A stretch of DNA of 64,000 bases from Dysidea avara (lineage: Eukaryota; Porifera; Demospongiae; Dictyoceratida; Dysideidae): assembly GCF_963678975.1 (NCBI RefSeq), contig NC_089276.1, forward strand, positions 1,881,445 to 1,945,444, in the 5' to 3' direction. A model generated the notes under the pieces. The model ran no database searches, was not told the DNA's origin, and saw only the letters and a program-made list of their open reading frames with translations. Of this stretch, positions 20,091-33,300 are shown in pieces (the stretch's first letter is position 1; every line of letters starts with the position of its first letter). Position numbers and translations under genes: made by a program.

Positions 20091-20464
20091 AGTTAACAAA
20101 CAAGTACACAAAAAAATTTGGAATTTTCAACTAGAGTAGGCAATGGCGGATCCAGGATGGGGCAATTGGGTAAAATTCACCTCGAAATTCACCCCCCTCA
20201 CCTCACCTTGTGGAGGAGCCAGCCATGCTTCTGACTAAAATATTAAACTTTATGTTAGGCCAAGATCAGTTTATAAAACTCATGATAGTGCACAGTTTAC
20301 TAGCATTTATTATAAATTCGCCTGAAACCAAAGTCAAAGTAGCTGTGAAATAGTCACCTTTGACTGAGCTGAGTGACTATTTGTCATTGACCATCTGACC
20401 ATCAGTCTATATAGCTATCTCTCATTGACCAGTTTGGTGATCATCTGCTGGGGTGCTCTCATGG

Positions 20465-20995
20465 TCCCTTGAGGATCCAGCGTCATAATGCTTTAGTCTC
20501 TATTGTACACCATGCCTTGCTCCAAGATCACCCTGGTGTTCTTAGGGAGCAAGGCATTTCATTTGACCAATCTCGTCCTGGCGACATATATACCACCCTG
20601 ATTTTCATCTTGGTCGTCCTGCCTATTTTGATCTCTCCGTCAGAAGTACCACTCAGTCTGCTGTCATATCTTCTGCTTCTTCTCAGGCTGGGGTGGCCGC
20701 TGCTGTTGGTGAGATAGCTAAGGACACACAATACCAGGACATTGTGAATGATAATGGAGGAGATTTTATCCCTCTTGTATGTGAGACCTTTTGTGTTTGG
20801 TCACCATATGCCCTATCAATTTTAGGATCCATAGCTGACAGAACAACTGTTAGAAACGGTTTACCTCGAAAGTTTGCTAGGCGCCAACTTCTCCAGCAAC
20901 TGTCTGTAACTTTGTGGAGGTACAATGCAAAAATGATACTCTGCCAGTATTCGCTTAGTGCTGAGGACGAATTTCCTGACTTTGACATTGGTTAA
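20465..20995 (+). pseudogene. Retroelement protein C-terminal fragment with frameshift
   Basis: Two frames read as one protein. The first carries HHALLQDHPGVLREQGISF; the second carries FDLSVRS, then DNGGDFIPLVCETFCVWSP and LPRKFARRQLLQQLSVTLWR, ending EFPDFDIG and a stop at 20993-20995. The break lies in the ATATATAC stretch near 20590, consistent with a 2-nt insertion. I recognise the wording as the C-terminal region of invertebrate non-LTR-type retroelement proteins. No reverse transcriptase core is nearby. Confidence 0.6.
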
Positions 20996-22948
20996 GTTAA
21001 GCTAGTAATAAGTATATAGTTAGGTAATAAGTAGTAGTATGGTGTAGTTTTCAGTATGTACATGTGTTTCTAGTCCTATTTTTGTATAGAAGGGAAGCCA
21101 TCACGTGCTATTGCCAAATTGCCGGACACTTTTCGCTGTCAGCGAAGATGAATGGGACACAAAGGAGGACACTGGTAAGTCCATGAAGAATGCATTGTAT
21201 ACGTACTGCGGTATGCCAAAAGGCACCTGTCGGGCCGAAGCGACATCGAACAGTGAAAAATCAAGCCCGTAGCCTTAGCCGTTATTGAGTTACGCTTCTC
21301 TGGAGGCATCAGTCAGTTACTTACTCAGTCAGTAGAAAATTCCGTTATATAAATTATTTTTAAAATTCCGTAGCAACTTGTTGAAAACGTTTCGGGTCGA
21401 TCTGAAAACTTTTTTGGGCTTAGTTTTACCTAACCAATACTGCCTCATCGTCGTCAGGGGAAATTGAGGATGTTTTTGGGTGATATTATTTCGTGCATGG
21501 GCCACGCCTACTCCTTTGTGGTCCCTACTATACAGTTACTATCGTACTGTATGATACAATGAATTCGATAACATTTTGTTTAGTTGCATTAGCTATGCAG
21601 TAGACTATCAGTGCTATTTACCAGACAAGAATTGAAAAGTTGTGTGCAGTGTGTGTGTGTGTGCGTGCGTGCGTGCGTGTGTGTGTGTGTGTGATTTATA
21701 GCAGTTTGTAGTATGTAAGGTTGTATAATAAGTTTTGTTAAGAATGGTAGTCCATCTATTGTAAGCATAAGTAAAACAACAACAGGAGGGCTAGGGGAAC
21801 TAGAATCCCTCCACCGTGATTTGTGGGGGCTAACTGAATTTAATCCCTAATTCTGTTTTTATTTTATGAATGCTATCCCACTAGGAACTTGTGAGAAGGC
21901 TTATGCCTGTGAATACAGGGGAGTGAGCAATAGGTAACTAAAATGTGAAGAAAATACACTTTTAAAAATCAAGGTACGCTAATAGATAAGTCATGTATAG
22001 CTACTCAATAAAACATTCAGATGTATTTTCAAATAAAAAGATTGAGAAGGCTAAATTTTCTGTGGGGGCATGCCCCCCAACCCCCCATGCTGAGTGTATT
22101 TTACACACTGCAAATTGTATTAAGCAGTTACCATCCTTCTTAGCCCACTCAAAATTTCACTGCTACGTCCCTGATTACAAGGCCTTTGTGATCAGTTGGT
22201 TCGAAAACTGTGTACAATCCATACTTTGGTGGTAAGAACAACATGCAGAATTCTTGAAGATGCCTGTTTGCACTTTAGAAGACAATAATCAGAGTAACCA
22301 AACATGGATTCCATGGCTGCAATATATCTAATTTCTAGAAAATCCCAATATGTTGACAAATACTTAGTACTTGGTTCTTAGTATTGCCAAATGCTACAGT
22401 TTGTTCAAAATCCGTAATAATTATTAGTAATTGAGGTTTATCTGCTGCTAGTGGAATGCATTGTAAGCCTCAATTGAAGTCTGTTAGGTTTAAAACTTTT
22501 TTGTGAGCGATGGGTTAATGAATTATATCATACCATGTAGTAGTTTCACAGTGTGTGGGACACCAATTAACTTACAAATTGGGTGATTTGTTCATTCCCA
22601 AAACCAAACATTTTCTTGTCTTATAAGACAAGTGATTTAATTGAGGATGAAAAGCACAAAGAACACATGATTAAACTATCAAGGATCTGTTTTCATCCAT
22701 TTTAGATTGTAAGGATCTTTGTCAACAAAGTGATTTGTCATCAATTTGTCACACCTGATATACACCTATACAGTTCTATAAACTGATGATGAAAAGTTAG
22801 TTTGTTAAGTAAATTAGCCATATCGTTGGAATGCTCATCACAAAATTTTCACACAAAGTAGATAATCACTCAGTGCTTCATTTTAGCTATAAAAAAGAAA
22901 ATTGATCAATGTGCCAAATGTATGCATGGTTTTCCAAAAATAGGGTCA
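20996..22948. other. Non-coding region with dispersed repeat pieces
   Basis: No gene seen. It contains a repeat at 21225-21345 that has an inverted homologue at 63135-63310 (GCCGTTATTGAGTTACGC), a GT/GC microsatellite at 21649-21692, and a piece related to the 14640 repeat at 21722-21790. At its right edge is a degenerate GTGACC-type MITE end (22930-22948). Confidence 0.5.
21649..21692 (+). repeat. Short (GT)n/(GC) microsatellite
   Basis: GTGTGTGTGTGTGCGTGCGT and similar, about 44 bp, interrupted by GC steps. Confidence 0.85.
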
Positions 22949-23832
22949 TCAAGACACATGGTAGTGTGTCGTGCGGCCCAAGAAGCCGGCACGCCACACC
23001 GTGAGTATATTAACAGGAAGAAAGAAAATGCAATTTTCACACCTATGTAGCTCTGTGATCCCTTATCCGATTGGAACCAAATTTGTTACAGACGTGCCAC
23101 CCAGTTATGGGGGTCTACATACTAAATTTGAAGGAAATCGCTCCAGCCATTTCCGAGATACGAGCGAACAAAATTTCGTTTTTTCTTCGTTTTTTCTTCT
23201 TCATCTTCATTTCGCACACTTCGCAAAATCCGCCATAAAACACGAATGCGTACTTCAATCGGGCTGAAATTTGGCACACTTGAAGGGCTCATTAAGGCGG
23301 ATCTCAGTACCAACTTTGGTAGGAATCCGATGAACATTCACGGAGTTATGACCAATTATGTGTGTAAAATAAGATTGAAGGTCTGTCACGCCTACAGGGT
23401 AAACCCCTTGGAGGAATGAGTTGAAAATTGATATGTAGATGGAGTAACCATGGTAGGAGTGCCTTTTTGTGGTTTGAAAGGAATCGAGATAAAGACCATG
23501 GAGATATGACTGAGTTTTGTAATGATTTGGACACTTTTATAATTACACCTGTGCATTATAATCATACATGATTCCTGTACAGTACACAATATAATAATAA
23601 TAATAATGACACAAAACCCAACCTGTGTCAAAATTACGCGATCGATTTTTATGAATGAAAAACTATTAGTTTTTACGTCTACCAGGAAAACCGCTTAGAA
23701 CAATGAGCTGAAAATCAGTATGTAGCTGGAATAAGCATCATAGGAAGTCCTTGCAGTAGTACAGAAGAATCGGTTTACAAACCACTGAGTTATGATTCGA
23801 AAGGCAACTATGTGTAGCAAATGCGAGATTGA

Positions 23833-24604
23833 GATACTCTAATAGAACAGTTACCCTAATAGAGCATTCAGCTACGTTTATAACTTACTCCATTATAGAA
23901 TTATATTACATTGCAAGATATTCTGTACGGAATTTAGCTACAAACAGTTAATCTGATAAACAATTCAGCTACATGCAAGTCACCCTGTAGAGAGTTCATC
24001 TAGAAACAAGTCACCCTGTAGAGAGATCAGCTAGAAGTCACCTTGTAGAGAGTTCAGCTACAAAGAAACCATCATGTAGATAGTTCAGCTGTAAACAAAT
24101 CACCCAGTAGAAAGTTCAGCTATGAACAGATCACCCTGTAGAGAGTTCAGTTAGAAACAAGTCATCCTGTAGAGAGATCAGCTAGAAGTATCACCTTGTA
24201 GAGAGTTCAGCTACAAACAAATCACCTGTACAGAGTTCAGCTACAAACAAATCACCCTGTAGAGAGATCAGCTATAAGAAGTCACCTTGTAGAGAGTTCA
24301 GCTATAAAGAAACCACCATGTAGAAAGTTCAGCTGCAAACAAATCACCCTGTAGAGAGTTCATCTAGAAACAAGTCACCCTGTAGAGAGATCAGCTAGAA
24401 GTCACCTTGTAGAGAGTTCAGCTACAAAGAAACCATCATGTAGAGAGTTCAGCTGCAAACAAATCACCTTGTAGAGAGTTCAGCTATGAACAGATCACCC
24501 TGTAGAGAGTTCAGCTACAAACAAATCACCTTGAATAGAGTTCAGTTACAAACAAATCAGAGTTCAGCTGCAAACAAATCACCCTGTAGAGAGATCAGCT
24601 AGAA
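23833..24604 (+). repeat. Minisatellite array of copy 1, left part
   Basis: Units of 30-31 bp alternate between the types GTAGAGAGTTCAGCTACAAA and GTAGAGAGATCAGCTAGAAG, with endings such as CAAATCACCCT or AAGTCACCTT. The left edge grades into degenerate CCTAATAGAGCATTCA units. Confidence 0.92.
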
Positions 24605-25315
24605 GAAATCATGTCACAATGGGGCACTAGATCTGGTATGTTTTTTAATCTTGATAAAAGTGTATTCATGAGAATCACTCGTAAACACAATCTGATCATG
24701 TACAACTACACCATTAATGACATCTCTATCAAAGAAGTTTCATCTACTAAATATTTAGGAGTTACAATCACCAATGACTTGTCTTGGTCCACACACATTA
24801 CTAACATCACATCCAAAGCTCTATCAGTCAAAGCATTCCTACAGAGAAATCTTAAATCCTGCCCAACTCAAATCAAATTGAAATATTATAATGCCATGAT
24901 AAGACCAATCTTGGAAAACGCCAATCCTGTCTGGTCCCCTCACATCAGAAGAGACATTGATAAGCTTGAACGAGTACAGAGGCAATCTGCCAGATTCATT
25001 ATGGCTGACTTGTCGTATTTCAGCAGCGTAACTAACATGCTCATTAATTGACCTTAATATTCCCAGCTTAGAATACCACAGACAAGTATCCAGTATCATC
25101 CTCCTCTACAAAATTGTTCATAATCTCATTGATATATCTCCTGTTGAATTAATCCCTGTCACTTCTAACACCAGAGAATATGACCAAAGATTTCATCATA
25201 TCTATGCAAGGACCAATCAGTACAGTAATTCATTCTTCCCTAGATCAATTAGACTGTGGAATTCACTCCCACCTGACCTAATCCAACAACAATCATTACA
25301 AATTTTTAAGCACTT
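24605..25315 (+). pseudogene. Non-LTR reverse transcriptase C-terminal fragment inside the array
   Basis: An open frame from about 24611 to 25051 encodes the end of a reverse transcriptase of the CR1/jockey type: STKYLGVTI, RPILENANPVWSPHI, KLERVQRQSARFI. A frameshift near 25045 moves the rest into another frame (IPSLEYHRQ, FFPRSIRLWNSLPPDL), which ends near 25310. Array units resume immediately at TTTGTAGAGAG. No catalytic YxDD core, poly-A tail or target duplication is seen, so this looks like a captured fragment rather than a fresh insertion. Confidence 0.75.
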
Positions 25316-26545
25316 TGTAGAGAGTTCAGCTACAAAGAAACCATCATGTAGAGAGTTCAGCTGCAAAAAAAATCAATCACTCTGTAGAGAGTTCAGCTCG
25401 AAGAAGTCACCTTGTAGAGAGTTCAGCTGCAAATAAATCACCCTGTAGAGAATTCAGCTACAAACAAATCACCCTCTAGAAAGATCAGCTAGAAGAAGTT
25501 ACCTTGTAGAGAGTTCAGCTACAAAGAAACCGCCATGTAGAGAGTTCAGCTGCAAACAAATCACCTGTAGAGAGTTCAGCTAGAAACAAGTCACCCTGTA
25601 GAGACATCAGCTAGAAACAAATAATCTGTAGAGAGTTCAGCTAGAAGAAGTCACATTGTAGAGAGTTCATGATCAGGTACAAAGAAACTACCATGTAGAG
25701 AGTTCAGCTGCAAACAAATCACCCTGTAGAGAACTCAGCTACAAACAAATATGCCCTGTAAAAAGATCAGCTAGAAGAAGTTACCTTGTAGAGAGTTCAG
25801 CTACAAAGAAACCACCATGTAGATAGTTCAGCTGCAAACAAATCACCCAGTAGAAAGTTCAGCTATGAACAGATCACCCTGTAGAGAGTTCAGTTAGAAA
25901 CAAGTCATCCTGTAGAGAGATCAGCTAGAAGTATCACCTTGTAGAGAGTTCAGCTACAAACAAATCACTTGTACAGAGTTCAGCTACAAACAAATCACCC
26001 TGTAGAGAGATCAGCTATAAGAAGTCACCTTGTAGAGAGTTCAGCTATAAAGAAACCACCAAGTAGAGAGTTCAGCTGCAAACAAATCACCTGTAGATAG
26101 TTCAGCTAGAAACAAGTCACCCTGTAGAGAGATCAGCTAGAAACAAGTGACCCTGTAGAGAGTTCAGCTAGAAGAAGTCACATTGTAGAGAGTTCAGCTA
26201 CAAAGAAACTACCATGTAGAGAGTTCAGCTGCAAACAAATCACCTGTAGAGAGTTCAGTTAGAAACAAATCACTCTGTAGAGAGATCAGCTAGAAACAAG
26301 TGACCCTGTAGAGAGTTCAGCTAGAAGAAGTCACATTGTAGAGAGTTCAGCTACAAAGAAACTACCATGTAGAGAGTTCAGCTGCAAACAAACTACCACG
26401 TAAAGAGTTCAGCTGCAAACAAATCACCCTGTAGAGAACTCAGCTACAAACAAATCACCCTGTAGAAAGCAGCTAGAAGAAGTTACCTTGTAGGGAGTTC
26501 AGCTACAAACAAATCACTCTGTAGAGAGTTGCAAACAAGTTATAT
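25316..26545 (+). repeat. Minisatellite array of copy 1, right part
   Basis: Continuation of the 30-31-bp unit array after the retroelement fragment, with the same unit types. Units decay towards the right end (TTGCAAACAAGTTATATC). Confidence 0.92.
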
Positions 26546-26743
26546 CTGTAGGGAAAAATCAACATGTAATAAATGTATTATTATTATATATTGTGTACAT
26601 TTACTGATAAAATCAGAATTAGTTAAAGTATTTAAAACTTCATCTTTCTCTTCTTCCTGTGGTAAAGAAAAAAGATAGGTTAAAAAAGCCCCAAAGCTGG
26701 CCATAGGCCGGCTTTGGGGTATACAAATACAATAAGAAGTGAA

Positions 26744-27063
26744 ATCTAATCCAAAACAGCCAAACTGTAAAAAAAGAGTGTGGCCCTCAAAAAGGCTATG
26801 GTGAAAAAAGAAGGTGGTGGCCAAGAAATGGCTGTGATGGTAGCTTAATGGTAAAAATTTTAATAACGACAATTCATGTGAATTTTGGTCAATGACCAGG
26901 CGGCACCAAAATTCACATGAATTGTTGTTATTAAAATGTTTACCATTAACCTACCATCACAGCCATTTCTTGGCCGCCACCTTGGATTTCACATCTTTTT
27001 TCACCATAGCCTTTTTGAGGGCTGCACTCTTTTTTTTTACAGCTTGGCTGTTTTGGATTAGAT
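26744..27063. repeat. 320-bp foldback tail of copy 1
   Basis: Arms of about 150 bp start ATCTAATCCAAAACAGCC and end GGCTGTTTTGGATTAGAT. The centre is near CAATGACCAGGCGGCACC. Part of the left arm is damaged compared with copies 2 and 3. Confidence 0.85.
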
Positions 27064-30000
27064 ATATATTACATAAGGGAACTCAACCCCACAAAAAAGC
27101 AAATTTTAATGCTATCAAGAGTTCATAATAATTATGAACCTTTGATGCTCTGGGTTTTGGATTGCACTATTGTGTTTGTGAGAATGGACACTATAGGTTA
27201 AATGGGTCTGCAGTAATCTGGGTTAAACTCACCTTGAAATCCTACAGAAAAGCAGTGTTACTCTTAATCAATAGCACTCACACCAGGTGTTTATTGGTCT
27301 TTGTGCTATAACTAGAATCTACCTGTTTGAGTAAGTATATACACTATACTAAAGGACACCTTGGACCAACCAAAAGTGTCCTAATCTGGTGTCCTGATTT
27401 TCCAGGTCAGTTTACTGCTAAGTGATGCTTTGGACTGTCCCTAGGTGTCCTCATTTTCAAGTGTCCTGATAAGGAGGTTCCTTTGTACTGTAATGAAAAT
27501 CAACACATACAACCACCATTATAGGCATATAGCAGCTATACATTCTTGAATATCATAGACAGATGCAGAGCCTGAAAATAGGGTTCATATGTAAGTGGTT
27601 GAGTCCAGGAAACATAGAAACATGCTATACACACCTCAATCACAATTCACAGCAGTTCATACTATGATCAAGAGTCCTGAATTGTGCTATTATAATTAGA
27701 AATAATTATAATCTAGAATGACAGTATAGTCAAGTGTCTGGCATAATGGCATTAGGTCACACAGTTAAGACTTATACTATTATAAAGTAAGCCGGAATTA
27801 CTTTACTCTCTTGCACTATGTATAGGTGTCACTTAAAGTATAACTCACTCACTGATCAATATATTACTGGTATGTACTTCATATCATAATCTACTTACAC
27901 GGCAAGTGCATATATACATGTATTATGTTTGTGTTAAGATACTCAACATAATTATATTTCTTCACACGGCACTTATTGATTGAAAATTATAAGCATCTAC
28001 TCTGAAGCAGACACTAATCAATGAGCACCATGCTGAGAAATACGGTGTGGTATAGAATATACAATCTATGGAGAGATGTACTACATGGACCTATGTACAC
28101 AACACAACCTGTAATCACTTACTATGATTGATCGTCTTTCTATACAGCTTCTTATAATGTAAAAGAGTTGTGTGATAAGAAGCATGTATGGCTAAAGACA
28201 TGTACCAAAAGTTTAAATCTAACATGCTGGCATACATCTAGTGAAAGAGATGCAGTACAAACAAAGTGTATAGTCTAGCAGTTTATTGCGATATCAGTTT
28301 CTATGTTTGATGATATCTGTGTGTTTATAAATCTTGTAGATGTTAATTACTCAAACAAAAAACAGTTTTAATAGAAGCCAAACATCCTATAGTGACATCA
28401 CTGACATGAGCTCTGCAAATAATTACCTCTTTATCAGCACCACTTTAGATCTAGTTACACTATATGCATGATATCATATAACCACCTGTGAATATTCTTT
28501 TTGATAATTCAGTTAGGGAACTGAGCATGTCAATTCTGGCTTGGTTTCTACACTTACACAAAACTAGGTTTAGTTTAATAGGACCGTATGATACAGAAGG
28601 TAATATATACTCAGAAGTTGCATTGTCAAGGATGCATGACACTTGTACTGTAAACACAGACATGTATATGTACACGTGGCAGCTGTGACAAACACAGTCA
28701 TTGCCACCCAGGTACCTGTGCACTCAGGTACTTGGGTCTGTGCACACATTCTGCTGGGGCAGGACTGGTAAAACTCACAATAGGACTGTCAAAATATCAT
28801 GGATATAGCTATATAGAGACTGTGGAACCCAAAGTTCCACATATAATATCCAAGCAAGACAATTAGGCATTTGCTTCCCATGCAGTTGATTTCCAATATA
28901 CAGCTGGGTAGACTGGCTGTTTCTTGTTCAAGGAAACAACAACAGTAACTGGCCATGGACATCACAGAGAATTGAAATTTGTGATCACCAGACCAGTGTT
29001 CAACTGGCTATGTTGCCTCACAACACATGATATGCACACACCACATACACACATCACATACTGTCACAGCGTGACATAATGCTGATCTTCCATGAAAACA
29101 AGTCTATGCATGACCAGTTAGTTGTCTGGAATACAACAGGAAGTTCAACTATGCTGTATGATGACAGTGTTTCTAAGTAACAGACTGATTCCATTAGCTC
29201 ACCTGTTAGACTTGTATAACTTGTACTCTAACACATAATAATTTACAATTACTTGATTATGAATAAGATTTGGTCACTGACCACATCCTTAACACAATCA
29301 GTCACTTACCTACAGTACATCAACCAGTGGGATAATGTACTATGATGTGAGTTTACCACAAATCTGAGCTATATTCACAGCACCCCATGTGTCAAACTGG
29401 ATGAGCAATGTACAGGAACTTTATAGCTTCATAATTTTTTGTCTTGTTACCCAACAAGGTGGTTTTGGTGCCAATTTGTGTGGGGCTTCCTAACAGTGCA
29501 AATTTGAAATTCATAGCTTATTGCATTGGTGAGATAATTATTGGCAATTACAAAAAGGTTCAAGTGAACACATAACAAGCGAACTGAAGAGTCTCTAGAT
29601 TAGGCCATCTCTTGGTCTGTTCATCTGGCACTTGCAAATTGGTCTGTGCAGTCAACAAAATTTTAGTGTTTCCATCCCTGACATGCTGCCTTTATGTACG
29701 TAGCTACCTCACTTTGTGTTGTCTACCTGTAAGTATGTGAAATTGTTCTGTTAATAGGCGATATGCATACATTTTTCATTATTAATTGATGAAATTCTAC
29801 GTAGAATTGTGACCACTCATGGGTACTACTACTTCATCATACTCATGATCTAGTTTTGTAGTACAAGTAAAAACAGGATTTATTCAAGCTAAGAAGCTAA
29901 CACAAGCTGAGTATTAGCACCCTCGTTAACACCTCAATTTAGTTTTTGAAATTCAATGGCTACATATATATTTAACACCTATCTATCTATCAACAGTTTT

Positions 30001-30257
30001 GTAATCTGAATGCAGGTAATAAATTGGATCAAAGATGACTTAATATACGTAGTTGTAGCTAGTCTAGCCCCCTATGGGCAAAGACTCTGTTTGTTGGTAG
30101 CTAAAGATTAGTCGTTGACGTACGTAGGTGCCTAATGGGCGCACAGGGGCGGGCGCTACCAGACTACTAGCTACGTACGTCAGTGAAACCTTGGACGGAA
30201 ACAAAAAGAGGTCATCAGGAAGTCTCGCAAGACCGGAAGTGGATATGCACAATGCAG
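27064..30257. other. Non-coding region upstream of gene C
   Basis: About 3.2 kb with no gene I can support. It includes the GTGTCC-rich repeat at 27355-27490, homologous to 3820-3970, and otherwise AT-rich DNA without recognisable structure. Confidence 0.5.
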
Positions 30258-30264
30258 TATAAAA
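30258..30264 (+). promoter_or_regulatory. TATA box of gene C
   Basis: TATAAAA in the context CAGTATAAAAGC, 77 bp upstream of the ATG. A start site about 30 bp downstream would give a 5' untranslated region of about 50 nt. Confidence 0.5.
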
Positions 30265-30340
30265 GCAGCCACTAGAATACTTAGCCCTCAAGTTTAAAAA
30301 AAAATAATAGTTAGTGGCTACACTGGATTATAAAGAGATA

Positions 30341-33300
30341 ATGACGGCGCTGCTTGCAATCGTGTGGATCTCAGCTATGCTGCAGAATTCTTTAGCTGTT
30401 CAAGAGGACATCAGGCTGAGCAACGGTGCTTCTGACTACCAGGGTAGAGTGGAGGTGTTAGTTAATCGAAAGTGGGGTACGATATGTGGCGATGGACTAG
30501 GGACAAAGGATGCCCATGTCATCTGCAAGACATTAGGCTATCCCAGCGCACTTGTAGCTCATGACAGCAGCTTTTATGGTAGAGGCAGGGGCAAAGTGTG
30601 GAAAGTGAATTGCACTGGAGAAGAAGACAGCATCTTTGACTGTGGTGTAACAGAGGACCGTCAGTGTTCACATAGGAAAGATGTCGGAGTAGAGTGTTAC
30701 AGACCTCAACCTTCTCCACCTGTTAGACTGACCTGTCCATACAATCAGACTTGTAATAACATTGCCAGAAAACGTGGTCCTGATCCAGGAGAATGTACCC
30801 CATCTGTACATGTTGAGGGGATTGTTGAAGTTTACTATAATGAGAGATGGTGGCCAGTATCAGCTGATGAATGGGATGATGAAGATGTGAATGTGGTGTG
30901 TGGTCAACTGGGGTATCCTGTGAGCTTTGGAACTGTGTCAAGATTAGCTAAGATTTTGCCACGTGGATCATATGTCAGCAGACAGCAAAAGAAGCAGTTT
31001 AGGAAATCACATATACAAAAAGTCACATTACAGGGCCTGGGTTGTACTGGTACAGAGAGAGACTTAAGCTTATGCCCTCATTATGGATGGGGTCCATTTG
31101 ATAATCCTGGTGGTAAAGTAGCTACTGCAAGATGTGGATTCCATCCTCACCCATCATGTGAAGACAAATGTCAACAGGTAAGCTGAGTATAACTTTTCCT
31201 GCTATAGCTAGCTTTAGCTTTAGTTTGTTGTGTATAATGAGTTGGTGGTCTGGAATGAACTCACTGGCACACTTGACTGGCATTAGCTAGTAGACCCCAA
31301 TTTGGTTACAACATCCTAATCTGCTGTAGTCAACACATTGTGTGGGTTGATTGGTTTTCCATGTAGCCTGTTATTGTGACATCATAGGTAACAAAAGATA
31401 TGCAGTCTGATTCTTTGAAGCATGCAACATCATTTAGTAGTGTTTACTTTGGTTACATTTCAAACAGATCATGTGCTAATTGTTTCAATCCAATATAGTT
31501 TTATGAGTTTTCCTTTTATAAAGTGTTAATTTATTGATCAATTACCAACAATAGCTAGCCATCAACATCAATTACAGCAAGTTATAACTGCATAGTATAT
31601 GATTTTCTGCATACTGAAACATGTTCAACTAGCTAACTGAGTGTGACTGCCAAATGACTGCATGTAATTCCTTCGGACAACCATGAACTTTTCAATGCTT
31701 TTTTTGAAAGGTGATTTTTGGACATTGCACATGGCTTCAATTCACCCTAACTGCTAGTAATAAATATTGCCAATACATACATAACTTCAAAACAAAGCTA
31801 TAGCTAACAATTGATTTTCAGAAAAAATATTATCGATAACCACATTGTGTTTATAGTTCCTATTGCTAAATGTGACTATACAGCTTGATAAAAGGTTTGT
31901 ACTTTAATAAAATTAACTATACAACTACACAGTGTCTGTTCTGGTAGACAAATATGTAGACAATGACATTTGATATAATTCTTCATGAGCAACAATGTGT
32001 ACGCTGCTTATGATATCACTTACAGTACTTCATGAAAATGCTAGTTTTTGTTTATATCTTATTAATTTTCACTTTTCAATGACCTCACATGTGTATGGTA
32101 ACTGTCATTTAAATGATGTTAATTTTGTAGTGTTGTATTAAAATTATTATCTTTCCTTCTATAGCCATCATATCGTCTCAGAGCTGGAGTAATGCCATGG
32201 ATGGGAAGAGTAGAGGTGTTGTATAACAATCAGTGGGGTACTGTCTGTGATGATGGATTTGATGATAACAGTGCTAATGTACTATGTCGATCACTCGGTT
32301 ATGGTAATGCTATTACTATTACTAAAAGAGCTGGATATGGTCGTGGAATTGGAAAGATCTGGTTGAGTGATGTAAAGTGTAATGGGACTGAATCACAACT
32401 ACATGATTGTAAACATCTTCACTGGGGTAGCACTGCTTCATGTAATGGTCATAGTGGAGATGTGGGAGTCGAGTGTAATGTACCAGATATCTATCATGGA
32501 CAGAAATCACCAGTAAGTGTGCATGAAGATATTCCCTGCAGCAGTATTAGAATTTCAAAATTCATATACATAAGTATAGTTACAGTCCCATAGTGTATTA
32601 GGTATATATATCTTCCGGTGTCTTCCATAAGTACAAAGTTATAATGCACAAATTTATGACATCATAGTTAATAATGTGTTTTACATTATGCAGGTTCAGT
32701 TTGTGTCTACCGTGAGCAATATCAATGATAACTATGTTGAAGTAGCTGTTGCCAGTAACCATGGTTATGGTCTGGTGTGTTATGATGACATAGACATAAT
32801 GATGAGTAGTGTATTGTGTCGTTCACTACCTGATCCTAAATTTTTAGTAACTTACCAATCCAGCAAGCTAGCTAGTTATACAGGTTAGTTATGACTCATT
32901 GTATAGTGTAATTGATTAAATAAAATGTTAATTTACAGGACAGAGATATAGAGGGAAGTTTGTTTGTAAGGGAAATGAGCTAAATGTTCGTGAATGTGAT
33001 ATGCAGTTTGTACCTGTATCACAATGTGATAATGGAGACCTACTGATTAGATGTGATAAAAGTATGTTGTGTGTATCGATGGTGTGTGTGTGTGTGTGCG
33101 TGCGTGCGTGTGTGTGTGGTGTGCATCCATAATATTACCTCAAATTATTCTGTGTGCTTTTTTACAGAACTTCCAGATCTTGTCCCTATTCTTTCCAATT
33201 TTGAAGATTCTCTGAGACATCATCCTAGACATGATTTTGAACCGATGAAATATCTTCAGTGTGCTTTGGAGGAGAACTGTCTTGCTAGTGATGCTGTTGG

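Larger units (their letters stand above)
22949..27063 (+). mobile_element. Composite head-array-tail element, copy 1
   Basis: 4,115-bp unit sharing both ends with copies at 44147 and 49498. It starts TCAAGACACATGG with a terminal hairpin (22953-22970, one G-T wobble). The head runs to about 23832, the array of about 30-bp units is 23833-24604 and 25316-26545, and the tail has a 31-nt hairpin (26689-26719) and a 320-bp foldback (26744-27063) ending GGATTAGAT. The array is interrupted by a retroelement fragment. No transposase is visible, so it is non-autonomous if mobile. No clear target duplication. Confidence 0.7.

Noticed and set aside
30314-30340. Upstream in-frame start of gene C at 30314
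   Set aside because: The codon is GTG; the first ATG, followed by a proper signal peptide, is at 30341.
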